A stretch of DNA of 64,000 nt, from contig NZ_CP070352.1 in assembly GCF_016919405.1 (NCBI RefSeq), positions 1,116,001 to 1,180,000 of the forward strand, in the 5' to 3' direction. Source of the DNA: Ensifer sp. PDNC004. GTDB taxonomy: Bacteria > Pseudomonadota > Alphaproteobacteria > Rhizobiales > Rhizobiaceae. The first letter of the stretch is position 1. Each line of letters opens with the position of its first letter. Shown piece by piece: positions 51,803 to 60,745 of this stretch. The notes under the pieces were generated by a model, which was given only the letters and a program-made list of their open reading frames with translations, did no database searches and was not told the origin of the DNA. Position numbers and translations under genes: made by a program.

Positions 51803-52936
51803 ATGAAAATCCGCGACTTCGGCGTCGAGATCTGGATGAACCGCTACGAGAACCATTGCGAATGGAACCTCGCCGAAACCTGCGTCGAGCCCCTGACCGT
51901 CGCGGAACTCCTCGACATGGCGGGCAAGACGGATACGATCCTTGCCGAATTGCTGCCGCTGAAACTGACCTATGGCGCGATCGAGGGATCCGAGCGGCTG
52001 CGCGGGCTGATCGCGGGCCTCTATGCGAAACAGGCGATCGACAATGTCGTCACCACTCATGGCGCGATCGGCGCAAATGCGCTGGTGCACGAAACGCTGG
52101 TCGAACCGGGCGACCGGGTGATTTCGGTGCTGCCGACTTATCAGCAGCACTATTCGATCCCCGAGAGCTACGGCGCCGATACGCGGATCCTACGCCTGAC
52201 GGAAGAGACCGGCTTCCTGCCCGACCTCGAGGAATTGCAGCGGCTGGCGATCCCCGGGACCAAGCTGATCGCCATCAACAATCCCAACAACCCGACCGGC
52301 GCACTGATGGACCGCGCCTATCTCGAAAGGATCGTCGAGATCGCGCGCGCTTGCGACGCGTGGGTCCTCTGCGACGAGGTCTATCGCGGCACGGATCAAG
52401 AGGGCAGCGGCCTGACAGCGTCGATCGCCGACCTCTATGAAAAGGGCATCAGCACCGGCAGCATGTCGAAGACCTTTTCGCTCGCCGGACTCAGGCTCGG
52501 CTGGATCGTCGCGCCGCCCGAATTGATCCAGGCCGTTTCGGTCCACCGCGACTACAACACCATCAGCGTCGGCATGCTCGATGACCATTTCGCGGCCATC
52601 GCGCTGGAAAACAAGGACAAGATCCTTGCCCGCAGCCAGGCGATCACCCGCACCAACCTCGCCATTCTGTCGGACTGGGTGGATGCTGAGCCGCTGATCT
52701 CTTGGATCAGGCCGCAGTCGGGCACGACGGCGCTTCTGAAATACGACCTGCCGATGACATCAGAGGCGTTCTGCCTGCAACTGCTTCAGCGAACCGGCGT
52801 GATGTTCACGCCGGGCAGCGCCATGGACATGGAGGGCTACATCAGGATCGGCTATGCCAACAACGAAGCCGTCCTGCGCGAAGGCCTGAGGCGCGTCTCC
52901 GCATTTCTGCGCGAACAGCGGGCTGCCGCCGCGTGA
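51803..52936 (+). CDS. PLP-dependent class I/II aminotransferase
   Basis: A 377-residue fold-type I aminotransferase or lyase. NNPNNPTGA near 152, CDEVYRG near 191 and the PLP lysine in GSMSKTFSLAGLRLGW near 220 are intact, and the C-terminal arginine block is YIRIGYANNE. It is divergent from an XRE-cupin regulator across 204 bases and probably controlled by it. Substrate unknown; the family includes aspartate/alanine-type aminotransferases and related beta-lyases. Confidence 0.87.
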   Translation: MKIRDFGVEIWMNRYENHCEWNLAETCVEPLTVAELLDMAGKTDTILAELLPLKLTYGAIEGSERLRGLIAGLYAKQAIDNVVTTHGAIGANALVHETLVEPGDRVISVLPTYQQHYSIPESYGADTRILRLTEETGFLPDLEELQRLAIPGTKLIAINNPNNPTGALMDRAYLERIVEIARACDAWVLCDEVYRGTDQEGSGLTASIADLYEKGISTGSMSKTFSLAGLRLGWIVAPPELIQAVSVHRDYNTISVGMLDDHFAAIALENKDKILARSQAITRTNLAILSDWVDAEPLISWIRPQSGTTALLKYDLPMTSEAFCLQLLQRTGVMFTPGSAMDMEGYIRIGYANNEAVLREGLRRVSAFLREQRAAAA

Positions 52937-52954
52937 CGTTGGCGGCGCATCTCC

Positions 52955-53680
52955 TCAGGGCGCGATGTCCAGTTCCGGATAGCGGCGGAAGATTCCGTTC
53001 TCGTTGAAGGCCAGCCGCCGCGGTGAGGCGAGATAGGCGGCGATGTTGGGCCGGCTTTTCACCGAAGCATGCAGCTTCAAAAGCCCGGGATATTGCGGCT
53101 CATAGTGGCGCATCGCCTTCGGGAAGGCATAACGCAGCCCTTCGATCACCTGGAACAGCGACAGGTCGACATAGCTGGGGCCGCCACCGACCGCGTGGCC
53201 GCCGCCCGCGGGGTTCTGCTCAAGCATCCGCTCGAAGTAACCGAGAAATTTCGGCATGCGGTTTACGACAAACTCCAGGGCCCGGTCCTTCGCTTCCGCC
53301 TTCTGGTCTTCGTAGTATTTCGATGTCGCGATCGGATGGTGCGTGTCGTGCACTTCGGCGATGAAATCGGTGATCGTCAATTGCAGGCCGTTGGCGAACC
53401 AGCGCAACGCTTCGTCTTTCGGCGCCAACCCCAGTTTGGGGCCGAGGTAGAAGAGGATGTTAGCCACATGCGAAATGATCTGGTCGCCGTCCCTGAGAAA
53501 AGGTGGGGCAAAGGGAATGTGCGCTTCGGTCGTGCTTTCCATCAGCCTCATCATTTCGCCGGTGCCGCGGCCCAGCTCGCGCGTGACGTCGACATAATCG
53601 GCGCCGGCATCTTCGAATGCCAGCCGCACGAACTCGCCGCGCCCCTGAATGCCGTCCCAGTAAAACAGTTCATAGCTCAT
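52955..53680 (-). CDS. Glutathione S-transferase family protein
   Basis: A 241-residue protein with a thioredoxin-like N-terminal domain (SYELFYWDGIQGRGEFVRLAFEDAG has the usual tyrosine and arginine) and a helical C-terminal domain (GPSYVDLSLFQVIEGL). The second glutathione-binding region reads PPFLRDGDQIISHVANI. It may detoxify an electrophile. It stands alone, convergent with the aminotransferase gene. Confidence 0.85.
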   Translation of the reverse strand: MSYELFYWDGIQGRGEFVRLAFEDAGADYVDVTRELGRGTGEMMRLMESTTEAHIPFAPPFLRDGDQIISHVANILFYLGPKLGLAPKDEALRWFANGLQLTITDFIAEVHDTHHPIATSKYYEDQKAEAKDRALEFVVNRMPKFLGYFERMLEQNPAGGGHAVGGGPSYVDLSLFQVIEGLRYAFPKAMRHYEPQYPGLLKLHASVKSRPNIAAYLASPRRLAFNENGIFRRYPELDIAP

Positions 53681-53838
53681 GGAAGCCTCGGTGTGATTCT
53701 GAATACCGGCTTGATATAGGCGGCGAACGAGCGATGGCGAGGGCGGGCTGAACGAGGACAGACACTCTGTCGAGCAAGCCTCGCCCTATGCTAAGGCGTT
53801 ACAGGCGGGCGTCGTTGGTCTATATGAGGGAAGTCTCC

Positions 53839-54840
53839 GTGAGCAAGCCGAACTATCGCGACATTGCCGAGCTTGCAGGCGTCGGAACCGCGACGGTCGA
53901 GCGGGTCTTGAACGGCCGCGGTGGTGTCCGCCCGGACCTCGTCGAAAAAGTCGTCGTCGCGGCGCGCGCTCTGAACTATCCGCGAACCCTTCCCGAGGCC
54001 CATCGCGGGCTGCTGCGCATCGACGTGCTGATGGTGCGGCCGGAGACGACCTTCTATCGCCGCCTGTCGCAGGCCTTCCAGCGGATCGCCGAGACGCTCG
54101 ATCCGCTCGTCGTCGTGCATCGCAGCTTTACCGAGGAAATGAAGCCGGAGGAAATCGCCAGGCGCATCCTCTCGACCGAGGTCAGCCGCGCCGGATTGAT
54201 CCTGGCCGTACCCAACCATCCGCTGATCAGCGCCGCCGTCGAAGCCGTGATCGCGCGCGGCGTGCCGGTGGTCCATGTCGTGACGAGGGCCTCGCACGAA
54301 CTGGGCGCGTTCGTCGGCATCGACAATCATGCGGCCGGACGAACGGCGGCGCTCTTCATCGCGCGCGTGGCGCGCCAGACAGGGCCTGTCGTCGCCCTTT
54401 GCCACCCGATCTATCAGGTCCACCGCGACCGCCTCAGCGGCTTTTCGGATTATTTTGCAGCGCATCCGGGCGAGCGCCGGTTTGAGTGGCTGGGCTTTAC
54501 CCGCGACGAGGAGCATTACGGTGCCGAAGCCTTGCGATGGGCGCTCGACATGTATCCTGACATGGCCGGCCTCTATAATGCCGGCGGCGCGAATGCGGCC
54601 CTGATCGACGTGCTTCGCCGGCATAAGCGCGGTAACGAGATCTTCTTCGTCGGTCATGAACTGACCGACTACACCCGCAAGGCGCTAAGCGATGGCATCA
54701 TGGACGTGGTGCTCGACCAGGCGCCGGAGGCGCAGGCCCGTCGCTCGCTTGACCTGATGCTGCGCCGGATCGGGCTTTCCGAGATGGAGCCGGATACGGC
54801 GCCCATTCGCTTCATCACCATCACCGCCGAGAGCCTTTGA
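53839..54840 (+). CDS. LacI-family transcriptional regulator
   Basis: A 333-residue repressor. HTH with DIAELAGVGTATVERVLNGRG near residues 7-27, then a periplasmic-binding-like effector domain (HPLISAAVEAVIARGVPVVH; FVGIDNHAAGRTAALF). GAGGGAAG precedes GTG 53839, which decides the start over an ATG 15 bases upstream. It precedes the hydroxylase/Rieske genes by 147 bases on the same strand and probably regulates them. A sugar- or inositol-type ligand fits the family and the downstream binding protein. Confidence 0.88.
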   Translation: MSKPNYRDIAELAGVGTATVERVLNGRGGVRPDLVEKVVVAARALNYPRTLPEAHRGLLRIDVLMVRPETTFYRRLSQAFQRIAETLDPLVVVHRSFTEEMKPEEIARRILSTEVSRAGLILAVPNHPLISAAVEAVIARGVPVVHVVTRASHELGAFVGIDNHAAGRTAALFIARVARQTGPVVALCHPIYQVHRDRLSGFSDYFAAHPGERRFEWLGFTRDEEHYGAEALRWALDMYPDMAGLYNAGGANAALIDVLRRHKRGNEIFFVGHELTDYTRKALSDGIMDVVLDQAPEAQARRSLDLMLRRIGLSEMEPDTAPIRFITITAESL

Positions 54841-54845
54841 TCTGA

Positions 54846-54855
54846 TTTGATCAAA
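54846..54855. promoter_or_regulatory. Palindrome TTTGATCAAA before hydroxylase operon
   Basis: A perfect ten-base palindrome just after the LacI-type gene stop and 133 bases before the hydroxylase start. A LacI-type operator is possible, but the site is short and AT-rich. Confidence 0.35.
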
Positions 54856-54987
54856 CAAGCTTTCGCCGTTCCCACCGCCCCCTGCTAGATTTTTATCAAG
54901 AAGGAACGCGGATCGGACCGAACCGGACAGCGATCTCCTTCATCGGAGTTTGGCGGAGCGCATGCGGTCCGCCGGGAGGAGAGCGTC

Positions 54988-56022
54988 ATGGATGATCTGA
55001 AATATGGAAAGCGCAACAAGCGCGGCGACTGGGCGCCGAACGACCCGATCGAAACCGCGCCGCTGTTTGCCTTCCCGCCAAAACTGCTGGCGCTCGTAAA
55101 GTGGCTGCCACACTATTTCTTTCCGTGGAATGCGATCTTCGCGGCCTCGGCCGTTGCCTATTGGGCCTGGGTCATCCCGCCGGTCGAGACGATGCAGAGC
55201 TTGAGCGTCGGCTGGATCGCCTGGCTCTATGCGGTCAACGCGGTCTGCGTCTTCCTGTTCTACGGCGCGTTCGAGATGCACCTCTATGTGCTGAAGCGGC
55301 AGGAAAACCGCTTCAAGTACAACGGCAAGTTCCCGGCCGAGCAGAAGAGCAAGGCTTTCTGGTTCGAGAGCCAGAACCTCGACAATATCCTGCGCACGTT
55401 CTTGTCCGGCGTGACTATCTGGACCGCCGTCGAGGTCGGCATGCTCTTCGCCTATGCCAATGGCTATGCGCCGTGGCTGACCTTCGCGGACAATCCCTGG
55501 ACGCTCGCTCTGGTCGCACTCGTCGTGCCTGTCATCCACGAGTTCCACTTCTTCTGCATCCACCGGCTCATCCACACGCCGCTGCTCTACAAGTGGGTGC
55601 ACTCGGTCCACCACAATTCCGTGAACCCGTCGCCGTGGTCGTCGCTGTCGATGCATCCGGTAGAGCACCTGCTCTACTTCGGTACCGCCTTCTATCACCT
55701 GATCCTGCCGTCGAACCCGATCCTGATGCTTTATCAGCTGCACTATGCGGGCTTCGGCGCCATTCCCGGTCATGTCGGCTTCGACAAGGTCGAGGTCGGT
55801 GAAGAGACCCTGGTCGATAGCCACGCCTATGCGCATTACCTGCACCACAAGTACTTCGAGGTGAATTACGGCGACGCCCTGATCCCGCTCGATCGCTGGT
55901 TTGGCACCTGGCACGACGGCTCCAAGGAGGGCGAGGCGCGGATGCAGGAGCGCTATCGCAAACGCAAGGAAAAACTCGCTAGCCGCAAGGCACGCAACAC
56001 CATCGGGGAGGCAGCAGAATGA
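54988..56022 (+). CDS. Membrane fatty acid hydroxylase/sterol desaturase superfamily protein (MocD-like)
   Basis: A 344-residue integral membrane di-iron oxygenase. Four or five helices surround the histidine clusters: HEFHFFCIHRLIH (184-196), HSVHH (205-209), HPVEH (223-227) and HAYAHYLHH (279-287). It would hydroxylate or O-demethylate a substrate using electrons from the Rieske ferredoxin that overlaps its stop by four bases. In the rhizopine system of Sinorhizobium, MocD is described as such an oxygenase with MocE and MocF (from memory). Substrate unproven. Confidence 0.83.
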   Translation: MDDLKYGKRNKRGDWAPNDPIETAPLFAFPPKLLALVKWLPHYFFPWNAIFAASAVAYWAWVIPPVETMQSLSVGWIAWLYAVNAVCVFLFYGAFEMHLYVLKRQENRFKYNGKFPAEQKSKAFWFESQNLDNILRTFLSGVTIWTAVEVGMLFAYANGYAPWLTFADNPWTLALVALVVPVIHEFHFFCIHRLIHTPLLYKWVHSVHHNSVNPSPWSSLSMHPVEHLLYFGTAFYHLILPSNPILMLYQLHYAGFGAIPGHVGFDKVEVGEETLVDSHAYAHYLHHKYFEVNYGDALIPLDRWFGTWHDGSKEGEARMQERYRKRKEKLASRKARNTIGEAAE

Positions 56023-56342
56023 GCACCGTGATCACCTGGATACCCGCCTGCAAGCTTGACGACATCGAACAGGAAGGGGCGATCCGCTTCGATCATGGTG
56101 GCCGCACCTACGCCGTCTACCGCGGCCCCGACGATAGCGTCTATTGCACCGCCGGCCTCTGCACCCACGAGGCCGTCCATCTCGCCGATGGCCTCGTCAT
56201 GGACTACGAGGTCGAATGTCCCAAGCATTCCGGCGCCTTCGACTACCGCACCGGTGAAGCCATCAGGCTTCCGGCCTGCGAGAACCTGAAGACCTATCCC
56301 GCCGAAATCGTCGACGGCGAGGTTCGCGTGGCGCTCGGCTAG
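56019..56342 (+). CDS. Rieske [2Fe-2S] ferredoxin (MocE-like)
   Basis: A 107-residue Rieske-type ferredoxin. The cluster ligands are C48-T-H50 and C67-P-K-H70 (LCTHEAVHL and ECPKHSGAFD), with the family spacing. It carries electrons from a reductase to the oxygenase encoded just before it; the ATGA overlap at 56019-56022 shows coupling. The size and partner genes match MocE of rhizopine catabolism. Confidence 0.92.
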   Translation: MSTVITWIPACKLDDIEQEGAIRFDHGGRTYAVYRGPDDSVYCTAGLCTHEAVHLADGLVMDYEVECPKHSGAFDYRTGEAIRLPACENLKTYPAEIVDGEVRVALG

Positions 56343-56423
56343 GGCCGCCCACGCAAGCATTGATCAGGCCCATCGGGGCCTCCGGAATGCGATCGGGTGA
56401 TCCGGCACCCTCGGGAGGAAATC

Positions 56424-57368
56424 ATGAAATCCATGTACCTGGCGGCAGCGCTTGCCGCCTTGATGGGAAGTGCTGCCTCGGCGGAGACGATCGGCGTCTC
56501 GATGCAGAGCTTCGACAACAACTTCCAGACCCTGCTGCGCGAGGGCATCAATGCCCGGGTCGGCGAGGTCAACGGCGCCACCGTCCAGATCGAGGATGCG
56601 CAGACCGACATCTCCAAGCAGCTCAACCAGGTGAACAACTTCATCGCGGCGGGCGTCGACGCCATCATCATGACACTGACCGATACCTCGGCCGCAGCAG
56701 GGATCAGCGAAGCCGCCGAGAAGGCGGGCATTCCGCTCGTCTACCTCAACCTCGAGCCGGAGAACCTCGGCAAGCTGTCGGCAAAGCAGGCCTATGTCGG
56801 CTCGAAGGAAACGGACTCCGGTAAATTGGGCGCGGAAGCCGCCTGTTCGCTGCTGAAGGAAAAGGGCAAGGCCAGCGATGCGCAGGTCTACATCCTGATG
56901 GGCGATCTTGCCCACCAGGCCTCGCGCGACCGCACCTCGGCGTTCAAGGAAACGCTCGCTGCCGGCGACTGCAAGGGTGCCACCATCGCCGACGAGCAGT
57001 CGGCCGCCTGGACGCGCACCAATGCGATGGATCTCACCACCAACTGGATCACCGCCGGACAGCCGATCGACGTGGTCTTTGCCAACAACGACGAAATGGC
57101 GATCGGCGCCATCCAGGCGCTGAAGGCCGCTGGCGTGTCGATGGACGACGTGATCGTCGTCGGCATCGACGCGACCCAGGACGGGCTTGCCGCCATGGCT
57201 GCCGGCGACCTCGACGCAACCGTGTTCCAGAACGCCAAGGGGCAATCGGCAAGTGCCGTCGACACCGCCGTCTCACTGGTGCGCGGTCAAAGCGTCGAAA
57301 AGAACGTCTGGGTTCCCTTCGAGCTCGTCACGCCGAAGAACATGGCCGATTACGCAGCGCGCAACTGA
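56424..57368 (+). CDS. Periplasmic sugar-binding protein, ribose/inositol (MocB) type
   Basis: A 314-residue exported binding protein: signal MKSMYLAAALAALMGSAASA, then GVSMQSFDNNFQTLLREG and VDAIIMTLTDTSAAAGISEA, the pattern of inositol/rhizopine/ribose-binding proteins. GGGAGGAAATC precedes ATG 56424. Eighty-one bases separate it from the Rieske gene, so it is in the same unit. No ATPase or permease lies next to it, so it may serve another transporter or sense ligand. A strong terminator follows. Confidence 0.87.
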   Translation: MKSMYLAAALAALMGSAASAETIGVSMQSFDNNFQTLLREGINARVGEVNGATVQIEDAQTDISKQLNQVNNFIAAGVDAIIMTLTDTSAAAGISEAAEKAGIPLVYLNLEPENLGKLSAKQAYVGSKETDSGKLGAEAACSLLKEKGKASDAQVYILMGDLAHQASRDRTSAFKETLAAGDCKGATIADEQSAAWTRTNAMDLTTNWITAGQPIDVVFANNDEMAIGAIQALKAAGVSMDDVIVVGIDATQDGLAAMAAGDLDATVFQNAKGQSASAVDTAVSLVRGQSVEKNVWVPFELVTPKNMADYAARN

Positions 57369-57460
57369 TCTTCTACGGTCCTTTGATCGTCGCCGGTCAA
57401 GGGACTGCAGGAACTCGAAGTCCTACAGCGACCGTGTCTGATCAGACGTGCGGCGCTGAG

Positions 57461-57500
57461 GGCCGGCGCATTTCTCCTGCCTGCGCCGGCCACCTTTTTT
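57461..57500 (+). terminator. Rho-independent terminator
   Basis: GGCCGGCGCA (57461-57470) pairs perfectly with TGCGCCGGCC (57482-57491) around an 11-base loop, then six T residues at 57495-57500. A textbook terminator after the binding protein. Confidence 0.92.
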
Positions 57501-57571
57501 GAACGGACTGACAAATCTACGTGCGGTTCTGCTGAACCGCACCCGTCAACGCCTGGTCTACGGAGCAAGCC

Positions 57572-58777
57572 ATGGATCGCATCGTCATCATCGGTGCCGG
57601 GGAATCCGGCACGCGCGCGGCCTTTGCGCTGCGTGAATCGGGCTTTGCCGGCAGCGTCACGCTCATCGGTACGGAACCGCATCTGCCCTATGAGCGCCCG
57701 CCATTGTCGAAGCCGCTCAATGGCGCGGTGCAGATGAAACCGATCTGCGGCGCCGAAGCGCTGGAGGCTGCCGGTATCGACTATATCAAGGGCGTTTCCG
57801 CGTCTCGACTGGACCGGCATGCACGCTCCGTGACCTTGAGCGATGGGCGGACACTCGCTTACGACAAGCTGCTGCTCGCCACCGGTGCCCGGCCGAGACG
57901 GCTCACGTGCCCCGGTGCCGAGCGCGCGCTCGATTTCCGCACGTACACAGATGCGGCGACGATCTTCGCCCGCGCCGATGCCGGCAGACAAGTCGCGATC
58001 ATCGGCGGCGGGCTGATCGGCATGGAGCTCGCGGCCGTGCTGCGCGGCAAGGGCATCGCTGTCAGCGTCATCGAAATGGCACTGAGGCCGCTCGGTCGCG
58101 CGGTGCCGCCACGCTTCGCCGCGAGGCTCCACGCCCGGCATCTCGACGAAGGCGTCACCTTCCATCTCGGTCAGGGGATCGCTGAAATCACCGAGGATGC
58201 GGTTGTTCTTTCCGATGGCACGTCAGTGCCGGCCGATATCGTTGTCGCCGCGATCGGGGTCCAGCCGGATACAGCACTCGCCGAGGCGGCAGGGCTCGGC
58301 GTTGGCAACGGCATCCTGACGGATGGCCATCTCTTGACCAGCGATCCGAACATCTATGCATCAGGCGATTGCGCCGCCGTGGCCCAACCGGGTGGCGGGC
58401 ATGTTCGGTTTGAGAGCTGGCGCAATGCCCGCGCCCAGGCGGAGGTCGCCGCCCGCAATATGGCCGGCGGCAAGGAGGTTTTTGCCGCGATCCCCTGGTT
58501 CTGGACCGATCAATATGATCTCGGTCTGCAGGTGGCGGGTCTGCCGCATCCGGACCATCAAAGCGTGACGCGCCGGCTCGACGGCGGCGAACTCGAATTC
58601 TACCTGAACGGCGGTCGCCTCGTCGCGGCCGCGGGCCTCGGTCTCGGCAATTGTGTGGCCAAGGACATCAAGCTTTCGGAAATGTTGATTGCCGCCGGCA
58701 TCAGCCCTGATCCGGGAGCGCTCGCCGACGCCAGCGTGAACCTCAAGGCGCTGCTGAAAAGCGCGCGGGCTGCGTGA
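57572..58777 (+). CDS. FAD-dependent ferredoxin reductase (MocF-like)
   Basis: A 401-residue NAD(P)H:ferredoxin oxidoreductase of the rhodocoxin/putidaredoxin reductase type. FAD site VIIGAGESGTRAAFAL near the start, LPYERPPLSKPL near 31, NAD site IIGGGLIGMELAAV near 145, and YASGDCAAV near 265 in the FAD C-terminal block. It would reduce the Rieske ferredoxin of the adjacent oxygenase. It is separated from it by a binding protein and terminator, so it may have its own promoter between 57501 and 57571. Coupled to the next gene by a GTGATG overlap. Confidence 0.9.
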   Translation: MDRIVIIGAGESGTRAAFALRESGFAGSVTLIGTEPHLPYERPPLSKPLNGAVQMKPICGAEALEAAGIDYIKGVSASRLDRHARSVTLSDGRTLAYDKLLLATGARPRRLTCPGAERALDFRTYTDAATIFARADAGRQVAIIGGGLIGMELAAVLRGKGIAVSVIEMALRPLGRAVPPRFAARLHARHLDEGVTFHLGQGIAEITEDAVVLSDGTSVPADIVVAAIGVQPDTALAEAAGLGVGNGILTDGHLLTSDPNIYASGDCAAVAQPGGGHVRFESWRNARAQAEVAARNMAGGKEVFAAIPWFWTDQYDLGLQVAGLPHPDHQSVTRRLDGGELEFYLNGGRLVAAAGLGLGNCVAKDIKLSEMLIAAGISPDPGALADASVNLKALLKSARAA

Positions 58778-59658
58778 TGCAGAAACTGCTTGTCTTTCAG
58801 TCGCTCTGGGCGATGGAGCGCCGGCATGCGGACGGTCATGAGCGCAGTCTCGAAGAGAATATCGCTGCTATCGTCGAGGCCGGGTTCGACGGCATCAGCG
58901 CACACTATACCAACCGTCGGAATGTCGAACGCCTCAACGAAGCGATCCGCGGCACCGGCCTGAAGATCGAAGGTGTCTGTTTTCCTCGAAGCGTCGAGGA
59001 TCTGCGCTTGACGCTGGAATTGGCTGCGGAATTTCCGGTCAGCCACATCGACCTGCAGGCCGACATTCGTCCGCGCCGGGTCGAGGACTGCCTGCCGCTT
59101 CTCGACGGATGGATGCGGTTTGCCGAGGATACGGGCGTTCCCGTCTATATCGAAACCCATCGCAATCGGATCACCAGCGACCTTCTGTTCACGCTCGACC
59201 TGCTCGACCGTCGCTCCGACCTGCCGCTCTTGGCCGACCTCTCGCATTATCTCGTCGGCCGGGAGTTTGCCGTCCCGGTCGAAGACGAAAGCCATGCACA
59301 AATCCATCGCATCCTGCGCAACGCTAGGGCTTTCCACGGCCGCATCGGCTCCTGCCAGCAGATCCAGATCGAGATGTCCTTTCCGCAGCATCGGCTGTGG
59401 GTGGACCTCTTCCATCAGTGGTGGACCTACGGCTTTCGGCACTGGCGCTCCCGTGCCGCTAAAGATGCCGAACTGGTCATGACCTGCGAACTCGGCCCAA
59501 GGCCCTATGCGATCACCGACAGGAACGGCAACGATACGACCGACCGATGGGCCGAAGCGCTTTTGCTCCGCGATATGGTCCGCGAGATCTGGGCGGAGAG
59601 TGCCACTTCCCCGACGGGTGAAGCACGGGAATTGCGGACGCCCGAACGCGTCACTTAA
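58774..59658 (+). CDS. Xylose isomerase-like TIM barrel (AP endonuclease 2/sugar epimerase family)
   Basis: A 294-residue TIM-barrel protein of the sugar phosphate isomerase/epimerase family (AP endonuclease 2 fold). Family cues: AAIVEAGFDGISAHYTN near 30, SHIDLQADIRPRRVEDC, a metal-type glutamate in VYIETHRNRIT near 126 and LLADLSHYLVG near 152. It starts at GTG 58774 (or ATG 58777), overlapping the reductase stop. Its end overlaps by eight bases the 3' end of the convergent LysR gene. Related proteins (IolE, MocC) act on inositols in rhizobial pathways; the substrate here is unknown. Confidence 0.82.
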   Translation: MMQKLLVFQSLWAMERRHADGHERSLEENIAAIVEAGFDGISAHYTNRRNVERLNEAIRGTGLKIEGVCFPRSVEDLRLTLELAAEFPVSHIDLQADIRPRRVEDCLPLLDGWMRFAEDTGVPVYIETHRNRITSDLLFTLDLLDRRSDLPLLADLSHYLVGREFAVPVEDESHAQIHRILRNARAFHGRIGSCQQIQIEMSFPQHRLWVDLFHQWWTYGFRHWRSRAAKDAELVMTCELGPRPYAITDRNGNDTTDRWAEALLLRDMVREIWAESATSPTGEARELRTPERVT

Positions 59659-60592
59659 CGAAGGACGGCCGGAACGGCAGATTGTGCTCGAGACCAAGCC
59701 ATGGCGGGTTTTCCGCATACATCTCCACGATCAGCGCCTTGATCAGCTCGATGTAGCGCGAATTGTCGCCGACCCGGTGGTTGAGGATAACGGGCGAGGT
59801 CGCCCGCTCGCCCTCGATCATGCGATAGTGCAGGTCGGAGCGGACCTGACGCGCCGAGGAGGGGACGATGCAAAGTCCGGCATCCGAGGCGACGAGGCCA
59901 AGTGCACTCTGGATTTCGCGCACCTCATGCACTTCGGCCGGGCGCACATCCTCAGCGTGAAGCAGGCTCAACACGTGGTCGGCATAGCTCGGGCGCGGTT
60001 CCTTCGGGTAGACGATCAGCTTTTGCCCGGCAACCGCGCTTAACGGCAGCGGAGACGTATCATCGGCAAACGGCGTGCCTTGCGGTATCGCTAGGGCGAG
60101 CCGCTCTTCCCGCATGAGGATGCCGGCGACGTTGGGGTCGTTGTGATGCAGCCGGCCGAAACCGACATCGATCCGGCCCTCCTTCAACGCCGCGATCTGC
60201 TGCACCGACACCATCTCCAGCAGGCGGATGTCGAGTTCCGGCGCGTTCTGCCTGAGCTTGCGCACCAGCGTCGGTAATCCGCCATAGAGCGTGGACGCGA
60301 CAAAGCCGATCGACAGCACCCGGTTCTGGTTGAGGCCGACACGACGCGTCGCCTCCACCATCTGTTCCACCCGGCCGAGCACCTGTAGCGACTGTTCGTA
60401 GAACAATCGGCCTGCCTCCGTCAGCCGCACCGGCCGGCTCTTGCGGATGATCAGCGGCACGCCCAGTTCTTCCTCAAGAAGCTGGATCTGCCGGCTGAGC
60501 GGCGGCTGGGCGATGTGCAACTGCTCGGCGGCGCGGGTGAAATTGCGCTCGCGGGCCACGGCGACGAAGTAGCGAAGCTGGCGCAGATCCAA
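59651..60592 (-). CDS. catR: LysR-family regulator of the catechol operon (CatR/CatM/BenM-like)
   Basis: A 313-residue LysR activator. Its start MDLRQLRYFVAVARERNFTR, HTH and VSIGFV-type effector domain with ERIDVGFGRLHHNDPNV are typical of CatM/BenM/CatR, which sense cis,cis-muconate. It is divergent from catB across 153 bases containing ATAC-N7-GTAT sites, as for known cat operons. Muconate as ligand is inferred from position. Confidence 0.88.
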   Translation of the reverse strand: MDLRQLRYFVAVARERNFTRAAEQLHIAQPPLSRQIQLLEEELGVPLIIRKSRPVRLTEAGRLFYEQSLQVLGRVEQMVEATRRVGLNQNRVLSIGFVASTLYGGLPTLVRKLRQNAPELDIRLLEMVSVQQIAALKEGRIDVGFGRLHHNDPNVAGILMREERLALAIPQGTPFADDTSPLPLSAVAGQKLIVYPKEPRPSYADHVLSLLHAEDVRPAEVHEVREIQSALGLVASDAGLCIVPSSARQVRSDLHYRMIEGERATSPVILNHRVGDNSRYIELIKALIVEMYAENPPWLGLEHNLPFRPSFVK

Positions 60593-60612
60593 TGTTACGG
60601 CCCCTATTGTCC

Positions 60613-60687
60613 TACCATTGCGGTATGTTGCAGTGCGGCAAGCGCATGAATGCGCGTAATCTTTGTCATACTATACCGTGAAGGTAT
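60613..60687. promoter_or_regulatory. CatR/BenM-type operators in catR-catB spacer
   Basis: Site 1: ATACCGTGAAGGTAT at 60673-60687, a perfect ATACC-N5-GGTAT dyad (ATAC-N7-GTAT), the known consensus of CatM/BenM/CatR. Site 2: TACCATTGCGGTA at 60613-60625, TACC-N5-GGTA, just ahead of the catR start. Centres are about 61 bases apart, six helix turns, fitting cooperative binding and activation of catB plus autoregulation. Confidence 0.82.
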
Positions 60688-60745
60688 CGTAGATAACCTA
60701 TTTGGTGTTGGACGTCACCCGGTGCGTGAGCGCACAGTTCACGGC

